Below, in pieces: positions 56,201 to 64,000 of a stretch of 64,000 nucleotides of DNA. The notes below the pieces were generated by a model, which ran no database searches, had not been told where the DNA came from, and saw nothing but the letters and a program-made list of their open reading frames with translations. Both the position numbers and the translations under genes were made by a program. This DNA comes from Paraescarpia echinospica (taxonomy: Eukaryota > Annelida > Polychaeta > Sabellida > Siboglinidae). Positions within the stretch are counted from its first letter, which is position 1; every line of letters starts with the position of its first letter. The stretch lies in contig CM034532.1 in the NCBI GenBank assembly GCA_020002185.1, positions 46,023,506 to 46,087,505 on the forward strand. Direction: 5' to 3'.

Positions 56201-59200
56201 ATTTTATATCGCTCTCAGTTGTGTGCGGCTATGGTAAAATAAATGTGTTTTCAAAAAAAGCTATTTTCACTTTGTATTTTCGACTATGCCGATGACCTCT
56301 TAGCGATGACCTCCTGCTAGGCAGCTTTACTTATTTGTACATAGCATATTTAAAATGCTCAAAGTTTTATGCATTGATGCAGACATATTTGAAATCAGCT
56401 GCCAGAATACTTCAAGAATGCAGTAAGAAAATTACTGAATATATTAAAAACAAAGTCGGACCAGTTTAATAGAGCTGACTACTATTTCAATATTTCTTTT
56501 AGTATGGCATCATCTCATGCTAATCTGAAGCCAGTTCTCCCATGTCTTGCAGCATCGTGGGAGACTGTCGCCTGAAACTACAGCTGTGGGATACGGCAGG
56601 CCAGGAGAGGTTCAGGGCCATGGTAGGTGGTCAAGGTCTGTTTACAGGTCAAATTGGATAATAGATAATGTTGTGCTACCTGTGGACCACAACTACCTGT
56701 GCTTTAATTGTCCACAACGGACACCTGCACATGTTGCACAACAGTGGACCAGGAAATGATTTTGCCATCACTAATGTTGTAGAGATGCATCTGAAATGAA
56801 ATTGTTCAGAAAGATTCTGAAAATTTCCTACAACCATTATAACAAATGTGTCAGTAATGCAAGCTGTCACCGAAGACGCATGTCCTTAAGAACTGCTTTT
56901 GACCACAGTGAAGCACTGAAAACCACAATGGTTCGGGCATACAACCAGGCACAACACAGTTGCCAAAGAAATACTACAAGGCACATTCAAAGGCGGCAGA
57001 AAACAAAGAAAACCACAAAAACTCTACATGGACAACATCCAAGAGTAGACGGGTCTACACCCAAGGGAGTTATACAATGCAGCCCACAACCATCCCAAAT
57101 TAAAAAATTGAGTGCGTGAGTGAATGAGTGCGTATAGAGATTATTTATATTTAACCATTCGTTAATCAATACCCGGGGTACATGTGTACGACTCTCTGGT
57201 AACCAACAAGCCACAAATACACAATAGTGTACATGACCATGGTTTCTGCAATCACATTGCATGTATTTACTTTACTATTGTAAGCAGCCAGTCACCATTG
57301 ATTTGCAGTAAAAACAAACCTACCGGTGTATACCTTGTAGACAGACGGTCACCATGGATGTACAGTACAACATATACTTGTGTTGTAGGCTCCTATGTAC
57401 TACAGACGGGCCAATGCAGCATTACTGGTGTATGACATCACATCCTTAAAAAGCTTTGCAGACGTCAAACACTGGGTTCTGGGTAGGTAAAATGTCATCG
57501 CAACAACCCATTAGTGTTGATAACCCACACTTTGAGTCCATATACAAGGGTTATGATGAGGTTTTTTCTACAATATAATAGCCATCCATCCATACAACAC
57601 ATACATTCGCTGTAAACATTCCTGCAGCAGAGCTGTTAATATTTAAGTATTCTAACATGCTGTAGTTGGTGTATAGTTACACAATTTCGCCATTCTGTAG
57701 CCAGTAGGACAGATATGTCAATGTTGACATCTTTGAGACGTATTCTACCACGATGCAATTGGTGCACAGACATACATGGAAACATTACCACAATTTCATC
57801 ACTACCTCACCAACAGGTCACTTAAAGATACATTGTCATATGACTGATGAATAATCTGAAATACACAGTAGCCCTAATTAGTCTGATATACATACAAATA
57901 TTTAATCATGTAAACATTGATATGTCACCATCATAATCAATGTATTACAATTATTATAATATATACATTAACACTTAAAGAAATTATTTTGGCTAAAACT
58001 AACATTTATTTTAAAATTAAACTTATTATATAGGTACAGCAATTCTCTGTCGACAACAAGGTTTTAACAGCAAATGGCTGTTCATGTTCACACTTTAAAA
58101 TAAATGATATGAATAACACGATTCAATATTTAAAGTATCTATACCAAAACAATCAGATAATGTTTTGAGAAATTATCGTAAAAATTGTGTTATCACGGTT
58201 TATTAATGCGTATGCATAGAGTTGATTATAATAAAACTAATTTTATTGATGTGTCTTCTGAAGTTAACTGGCCAGTGCTCTATGTTTTTAAGGAAATAAA
58301 TAAATTCATGGTAATGCAAGCAGTCAGTAATTTTGGACATTTAATGTGAATAAAAAACATACAAACTGTGATATTATTACACATACCCCATATTAAAAAT
58401 CTTGTTGTTTTGTGTATTGGTGTATTTATAAATAAACACATATATATGAACACATGAAAGAGTTACACTACACATTTTTTACTAAATTTGCTATGAATAA
58501 TATTTTACATAATCTGTTTGTAGAACTGAAGAAAAATGTGGACACACCTTTAGGTAATGGTTTTTGTCTTTGTATTAAGAAATGGTTTGTGATTTAATAA
58601 ATAATGTATTCTGCAAATGAAGTTATGCAAGTGTGTAATTTATGAGTGATTTTGTCAGCAGTCACGCGTATGCATATTTTAACAGTGGCTTCAAGTGTAA
58701 CTTAAATGTATTTCATCAGCGACTATTTTAGATTGTGTGTTGATCAGTTATTTTGATTTCAGTTGTGTAAGCATATAAGTGTATTGACTTTGATTGCAGT
58801 CATATGTTAGTATATTACTTTTATTTCAGTCATGTGTAATTGTACTTTTCACTCTGCTTCCAGTCATGTGTAATTGTACTAGTGACACTGCTTGCACTCA
58901 TTTGTAAGTGTACTAGTGACTCTACCTGCAGTCATTTATAAGTGTACTAATGACTCTATTTGCAGTCATGTGTAAGTGTACTGGTGACTCTACTTGCAGT
59001 CATGTGTAAGTGTACTAGTGGCTCTACTTGCAGTTATGTGTAAATGTACTAGTGACTTTGTATGCAGTTGTGTAAGTGTACTAGTGACTCTATATGCAGT
59101 TATGTGTAAGTGTGCTAATGATTCTCAATGCAGTCATGTGTAAGTGTACTAGTGACTCTAATTGCAGTCATGTGTAAGTGTATTAGTGACTCTGCATGCA

Positions 59201-60281
59201 GTCATGTGTAAGTGTACAAGTGACTCTGCATGCAGTCGTGTAAGTGTACTAGTTACTCTACATGCAGTTATGTGTAAGTGTACTAGTGACTGTACATGCA
59301 GTCATGTGTAAGTGTACTAGTGACTTTGCATGCAGTCGTGTAAGTGTACTAGTGATTTTGCTTGCAGTCATGTGTAAGTGTACTAGTGATTATGCATGCA
59401 GTCATGTGTAAGTGTACTACTGACCCTACTTGCAGTCATATGTAAGTGTACTAGTGACTCTACTTGCAGTCATGTGTGTGCTGGGTAACAAGTGTGACCT
59501 GCGAGACCAAAGATGTGTGCCTCTGGAGCCAGCCCAAGAGTATGCTACCTCAGTGGGCGCCCGCCACTTCGAGACCTCCGCCCTTAGTGAAGAAGGTAAG
59601 CCACATCTAGCTATAATGGAGCCAGTTATTGTATGTGTGTTTGCAATGGTATTCAACATTTTGCATCTTGGGTGCCAAACGTTCACAAGTTCATCTGACC
59701 CCACAAAGGCTCCGTAGCACATTTATTTTTTTGAAATTCAACCCTCTATTACCTTTCCTGCAGTACATGATATCACAGGCTGGGGGCAATAACTATTGAA
59801 GCAGTGGTGCAGTAGCTAGAGCATCCGACTCTCAGTCGAGAGAACCTGGGTTCGAATCCAGTGCTGCCATGTCGAGCCTTGGGCAAGACACTCGGCTGTA
59901 TGAATGAGTACCTGGCTGTAGACAGTGGTGGATATTCAGATAGGAATAGTCTTTGTGCATTAATTGCAGCATGGTTGAATGCTACCAAGAGAAGTCAAGA
60001 TGGTGTTTGATTGAACAGGTCTGCCAGGGAGTAAAGTGCTTTAAGCAGTCCTAAGGACTGGATACTGCGCGATATAAGAAGTTACCTTTACTTTTACAGG
60101 TATTCATGAAGCATTCCAGTATGTTGCCGAGTCTCTAGTGAAAGGGTTCCTGGCAAACACGACGGACTCACTGCTTGAGAGCGACTCGTTCGCGCAGCGC
60201 GTGAATGCACGCATTCTCGAGAGAAACACTAATGCGGAAGGGGACGATAAAGAGGAACCTACAAGCTGGTGTGCATGCTAG
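44285..60281 (+). CDS. Rab-family small GTPase (Rab5/21/22-like group)
   Basis: Seven exons in phase: 44285-44327, 54111-54207, 56553-56622, 57389-57482, 58524-58553, 59470-59595, 60100-60281, giving 213 aa. A prenylated membrane-traffic GTPase with every G motif: P-loop GAQGVGKTS, switch [22 protein letters not shown], the switch II/RabF stretch [22 protein letters not shown] for guanine specificity, and ETSAL. The C-terminus ends CAC, a double-geranylgeranylation CxC motif. The G2 Thr and catalytic Gln are kept, so GTP hydrolysis should be normal. The fifth exon is only 30 bp ([10 protein letters not shown]). I could not assign it to a named Rab. The start YRYIGEGF-like region and switch sequences point to the Rab5/21/22/31 side of the family, but the subfamily is uncertain. 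Intron 1 is 9.8 kb and holds a LINE with a nested transposon and a hAT element. Confidence 0.92.
48825..48920 (+). repeat. tRNA-like pol III module, left arm
   Basis: A-box-like TAGCTCACTTAGTAAACGCG and B-box GGTTCAATCC with about 45 bp between them, in the left arm of the palindrome. Confidence 0.5.
49383..49475 (-). repeat. tRNA-like pol III module, right arm
   Basis: Minus-strand counterpart of 48825-48920, with B-box GGTTCAATCC and A-box-like TAGCTCAATGGGTAGGCGCG. Confidence 0.5.
50872..50995. repeat. 39-bp tandem repeat, three copies
   Basis: GTTAATTATAAGAATGAGCA followed by TGACTTGCAAGACAGTTAC recurs at 39-bp spacing, in Rab intron 1. Confidence 0.9.
51523..51652 (-). pseudogene. Inverted partial copy of the caspase-fusion last exon
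   Basis: Read on the minus strand this follows the intron-exon junction at about 42515-42674: TTGCCCTAGTAAAACTGTAAG, GAAAGTGATGTTTCTGTTGAA, GAGGTCAGCC.TATGGA, AAGAGATGTTGCAAC and CATGGAACAA. The acceptor AAG|GTC is changed and the reading frame is altered. It stops before the conserved end of the protein, so it is a non-functional segmental copy inside Rab intron 1. Confidence 0.8.
52955..54040. mobile_element. hAT-type non-autonomous transposon
   Basis: Perfect 12-bp terminal inverted repeats CAGGCCTGGGGT are flanked by 8-bp target duplications CTACAGAC (52947-52954) and CTATAGAC (54041-54048), with one difference. The 8-bp duplication and CAG start are hAT hallmarks. Subterminal ends are rich in TACTATTAC repeats. 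The interior ORFs are low-complexity and do not encode a transposase. The right end lies 70 bp before Rab exon 2. Confidence 0.88.
54430..54845 (+). mobile_element. CR1-like LINE fragment
   Basis: Encodes the linker between endonuclease and RT of a CR1-type ORF2 ([19 protein letters not shown], then [20 protein letters not shown]). It is a different family from the LINE at 44880. Stops upstream show decay. It lies in Rab intron 2. Confidence 0.7.
56955..57116 (+). mobile_element. LINE ORF2 C-terminal fragment
   Basis: One frame reads [18 protein letters not shown], stop, [19 protein letters not shown]. This matches the widespread C-terminal tail of non-LTR reverse-transcriptase proteins (RRGRPKKTW-DN-KEWTGL type). 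One in-frame stop is present. Rab intron 3. Confidence 0.6.
57505..57990 (-). repeat. Dispersed repeat, inverted relative to 61640-62085
   Basis: Phrases return inverted at 61640-62085, for example GATAACCC-CACTTTGAGTC, ACGTATTCTACCACGATGCA, CCACAATTTCATCACTA and GTAGCCCTAATTAGTCTGATA. Identity is high over about 450 bp. No ORF is seen, so it is probably a non-autonomous transposon family. Confidence 0.75.
58524..58553 (+). other. 30-bp micro-exon of the Rab gene
   Basis: Flanked by TTTGTAG and GTAATGG. It supplies ten residues ([10 protein letters not shown]) that every Rab has between the WV and the GNKxD motif. Both sides are phase 1, so skipping keeps the frame but deletes part of the fold. 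Confidence 0.85.
58755..59470. repeat. 31-34-bp minisatellite carrying splice-site sequences
   Basis: About 20 units of TGCAGTCATGTGTAAGTGTA followed by CTAGTGACTCTAC, more diverged toward the left. The last unit is the true acceptor of Rab exon 6: TTGCAG|TCATGTGT. Most units contain both TGCAG and GTAAGT. Confidence 0.92.
59800..60096 (+). repeat. tRNA-derived SINE, full length
   Basis: The head has A-box-like GTAGCTAGAGCATC and B box GGTTCGAATCC (59849-59859). The body has CCTTGGGCAAGACACTCGGC, GAATGAGTACCTGGCTGTAG and GAACAGGTCTGCCAGGGAG. The tail is GATATAAGAAGTTACCTTTA. Its 3' end abuts the acceptor of the last Rab exon. Confidence 0.88.
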
Positions 60282-61639
60282 CAGCTCATGGTAGCACAAA
60301 CGTTGGTCGGTAATCTGATTATTACGTCTTTATGTCATTCTTATCTCGTTTAATCTACCCTGAAAATTGTTCATTCCGCCACACTGCATTGCTTGGGGTA
60401 CAAAAGGACACGTGTGCTTATTAAATAGTATCATACGGGGTACTTTTATGGCTCCAAAAGTGGTGCAAGCTGCACCAGCCCCGGCTGTTGCTGCATGTGG
60501 AATAGGTGGTAGCTGTACAAGCTGGTGCAGTTTGTACCACTAGTTGGTCCACTAAATTGCTATAAAACACAACTTTTAATAATTGTATGTGCCTTTATTG
60601 TACCTCAAGTGATGTAATATGATATATTGAACAGTTTCAGACCGATCAGACAAGGAGTGATAATAAGGACTTGGTAGGTACAGGAGGACCTGTTTATTTA
60701 CATGGGTTTTAGATTACTTCTAATACCAGGCAGTAATCCAGGATGATCACTTGCGTCACATTTTGAAGAGGTGGTATCACTGACAAGGCAATGGCTACAC
60801 TATTAGGCAATACCATTTCATATCACATGCAACATTGCTTCAGATTTCAAAATTAGATCAGTTTATTTCAAGCAATCACAATGCGTGGAATCGGTGAACA
60901 GTTTACAACGGATGATTTTATTTCAATCTGGTCACATGCAACAGTATCAGCTTTTTGCACATGATAATTGCCTCGTCTAAACCAGACTTAACATACTGAT
61001 ATGTATCAAGTGTCAATGTAAGAGCATTTCTTGGAAATGTGTTTCTTATCAAATGTTGGTTTTCGTCTGTTTAAAAGTGTTGGCTGTGGTTTTTATTGAG
61101 GCAAAGGCTTGTTTTATTATGTTTATATTTGTTATAGCCGCTATACAGGCAGGTAATTTGTAGTAAATATTCTTTTAAGCAGTTGATTTTAGGAAATCAA
61201 ACTGTGACCAGTTAAACAGAGTTTGAACGTGTGATTTTTAAAATATATTAAAATATTTTACTCAGGTGCTATGACTAGGACTGCTAAGTTAATTAGTCAA
61301 GTTAAACGATTCTGAACTATGTATGTAAAACATGCAATGCAATATAGTGTATTGTGTGCATATGAATTGTACAAAACATGTACACTTTATTTTTTTTATT
61401 TCACATAAACTGATGTAGTGTCATAGTTCTGACCATCATCCTGTCATATTAGTGTTATTTTATTGCATCATATTTTATTTGCACAGATATTTTAAATATT
61501 GAATCATGTTATTCTTAACATTTTAAAGCGTGTGTATGAATATGAACAAACATTTGCTGTTAAAAGAAAACCTTGCTGTCAATAGAGCATTGCTATATCT
61601 ATGTAATAAGTTTAATTTAAAAGTTAATTTGAAGGTTTT
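60282..61639 (+). other. Probable Rab 3' UTR and flank
   Basis: AT-rich, with no ORF of interest. Within the first 300 bp are short inverted phrases built on GGTGCAAGCTGCACC and GTACAAGCTGGTGCAG that could form small hairpins. An ATTAAA at 60419 is a weak poly(A) candidate; no clear AATAAA was noticed close to the stop. Confidence 0.4.
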
Positions 61640-62085
61640 ACTTTTAGCCAAAATATAATGTTAAAAAGTGTTAATGTGTCTTATAATAAGTGTAATACAC
61701 TGATTATGATAGTGACATATCAGTGTTTACGTGATTACATATTTGTATGTATATCAGACTAATTAGGGCTACTGTGTATTTTAGACTATTCATCAGTCAT
61801 ATGACGTGTCTTTAAGTAACTGGCTGGTGAGATAGTGATGAAATTGTGGTAATGTTTTCACATGTCTGTGCACCAATTGTATCGTGGTAGAATACGTCTC
61901 AGAGATGCAACAGAATGGCGAAATTGTGTAACTTTATGCACCAACTACAGCATATTAGAATACTTCACAGAGATGTCAATATTAACAGCTCTGCCTGTGG
62001 GAATGGATAAAGCGAATGTACTTGTTATATTGTAAAAAAACCACATCGTAACCCTTGTATACAGACTCAAAGTCGGGGTTATCAT
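61640..62085 (+). repeat. Dispersed repeat, partner of 57505-57990
   Basis: Inverted counterpart of the repeat in Rab intron 4, with the same phrases in reverse complement. It lies about 1.4 kb after the Rab stop. Confidence 0.75.
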
Positions 62086-64000
62086 ACTGCTCAATCATAC
62101 AAAACACTCCATATGCAATTATTCTTCTGTAATTATTCTTACTTTAGGATTTGAAAAATGACTGTTCTGTAGTCCATCTGCTGTTGTAGCATCTATTCTC
62201 TATCAGATTCTCTGGTGGGAGTGTTTGTAATTTGTGGTAAATTTTGCATGCTACATAGTAAGTAGTTCATACACAGATATTGCGTCATGTCAGTAACTGC
62301 ATTGGTCATATTAAAGTTTTATTATAATAAGAACTGTATCCGTATTTTACCTTAGTACTTTATATTAAAATGTGTGTATGCGGAACAAAGTGTCATGGTT
62401 ACCTATTTACTGATATTACCGATATTATTGGTTTGATGTATAATGAATGCATACACGCCAGATGTGAACCAAAGCTTATATATGCAGCTGTTGCCACAAG
62501 CAATAATTTATCTAGAATGAGATGACATTACAACATGGGATTCATACTTCAGTTTTTTTTACTTGAACAAAACACAAAAACAACACACACTTCAATCTTT
62601 TAATACGTTGACAGTTTGTATCACAAAAACAGTGATGTCCGATTCCCACACGTCCAGTTTCACATGCAGCAGTTCTATTACTACTGCCCGGTACACATGT
62701 AGCAACAAAATAGTGATTAACCACAGGTGCCCTATTTGTTGTGGTGTATGCGACTGCTTCTCTCGTAAATTTGCAGTTAAACCATATATTATCTGATGAA
62801 TACAGCCAGTAATGTAACTTTGTATCTTTCATATTCTTGACATGCGTACAAATAGGCTGTGAAACAGAAACCATTCCACGCTCACCCAATGCAATATTTA
62901 GAAGTACTCACTGAAGTTTCAGACAATACTGACAAGTGTAAACAACTGATGTTGTTTCTCATAACGATTTCCAAAATAATTCCGCCTCTTCAAATGCTAT
63001 TACATACTTGAGTTCAGTTAATGATGAGTCCACACATGCTAAGAACTACTTCCAGAACACTGACCAAAACCTGACTGGTTTACAGGATTCTGAAAACCAC
63101 AAACCAGAACTCTATAAAACCAATATTGGCTGTTCTTTCACATTAAACTAGAAGATGTAGGAATCACATTTTATCAAACATCTGACTGTCCCCACCATTT
63201 AGAAGGCACATGAACTTCATGAAGCATTGCACATGAGGCATTGGTAACAGTTTTGCGGCTATACGTTTCTAAATAACTGGGGTAACTCTTGGTGAGAAGT
63301 CATGCGAGAAGATGTATAAAAACTAGGGCAAGTAGTGTTACAATTACCCCCTAGTGACGTGTAACTATAGTGTGCACACTCGGTGTGCACGCTATAGTTG
63401 CACACTGAGTGTGCGCACTTTGCTAGAAAATGGAGAAATGAACTGGTAGGAACGGAACATGGGGTTTGTCCTCAATAATGACTCTCGCCCATCTTTCCTG
63501 CCACCTGAAAATAAATAAAAGTCGTATGCAGAGCTTGACATTTCTCCACCACCAATCTGCACACATCATCTGGCACTCAATAAAGTCAAATAAAATTAGA
63601 AACATTAAACAAATGTTGTAACAATTACTACAACTTGTAAGTTTAACAATTACAGTGATCAGTCTAAAGGGAAACACATTTTGTTTGACTTAAGAGTTGA
63701 TATAAACTAACAATGTACAACTGCAATCAACAATGTCACACCAGTGGTAAATGACAAATTTCTCAAAGTGGTAGATTCTCAAGTCTTATTTTTGTTTGAA
63801 ATAATGGAGACTGTGGCAGCTTCTTCAACAATGTGCACCTTGTGGACATAATAATTGAGGTGGCGCTGTGTTATACTGAAGAACGACATCAATCTCTGCT
63901 ATCTCGACTATGGATGTAAAAGTAATATCCTTAAAAATATTAACAAATGGTTGGCCAAAATATACGGGTTACTGAAGTATCAAACTAGACTAGTGTTCGC
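62086..64000. other. Unassigned right end of window
   Basis: No gene could be supported. On the minus strand an acceptor-like TTTTCAG at about 63508 precedes a short open frame (WARVIIEDKPHVPFLPVHF, then a stop near 63425), which might be the last exon of a gene to the right, but the evidence is weak. A hairpin sequence is at 63363-63399. Confidence 0.35.
63363..63399. repeat. 17-bp-arm hairpin
   Basis: AACTATAGTGTGCACAC, three-base loop TCG, GTGTGCACGCTATAGTT: a near-perfect inverted repeat with one mismatch, followed by a further GCACACTGAGTGTGCGC palindrome. Confidence 0.8.

Noticed and set aside
59800..59875. A functional tRNA gene
   Set aside because: A and B boxes are present, but the segment is continuous with a SINE body and tail found at three other places.
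63423..63510. Last exon of a minus-strand gene
   Set aside because: There is one acceptor-like site and a short open frame only; no family recognised and no partner exon seen in the window.

Overview
The window is nuclear DNA from an invertebrate animal. It is AT-rich, has short exons separated by long GT-AG introns, and carries tRNA-derived SINEs, CR1-like LINEs, TTAA-flanked DNA transposons and many minisatellites. The protein features (a Vasa with CCHC knuckles, a caspase joined to a GT-B glycosyltransferase domain, a sperm-tail PG-repeat protein) would suit a mollusc or another marine invertebrate. That placement is an impression, not a proof. The window opens exactly on a NotI site, which may be a clone-insert boundary.

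Four protein-coding genes can be assembled exon by exon with consistent splice phases. (1) vasa/DDX4, plus strand, 2257-9941, with its N-terminal exons missing. (2) A LEXM/CIMAP2-type sperm-tail PG-repeat gene, minus strand, 25876-17252, complete at 433 aa, convergent with vasa. (3) A plus-strand gene, 29847-42725, complete at about 776 aa. It encodes a GT-B glycosyltransferase-like domain, a Pro/Gly-rich linker and a full caspase protease domain, and is divergent from the LEXM gene. (4) A Rab-family small GTPase, plus strand, 44285-60281, complete at 213 aa and ending in a CxC prenylation motif.

The rest is mostly mobile and tandem DNA. There is a piggyBac remnant inside vasa. Several TTAA-flanked elements have AGGG termini, and two of them are copies of a 1.6-1.75 kb palindrome carrying tRNA-like pol III boxes. 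One palindrome copy sits inside a CR1-like LINE in Rab intron 1, and the empty site can be rebuilt exactly. A hAT-type element with 8-bp target duplications lies 70 bp before Rab exon 2. Four SINE copies are present, one of which appears to supply the 3' splice region of the last Rab intron. A 2.5 kb, 47-bp-unit minisatellite with higher-order structure splits the linker from the catalytic exons of the caspase gene. A 31-34-bp minisatellite just before Rab exon 6 repeats the splice acceptor about twenty times.

The most notable gene is the glycosyltransferase-caspase fusion, in which the usual caspase adaptor prodomain is replaced by a predicted sugar-nucleotide-binding fold. A decayed inverted copy of its last exon lies 9 kb downstream. 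Two of the four genes are germline or sperm associated (vasa, LEXM), but nothing in the sequence shows that the four genes are functionally linked.
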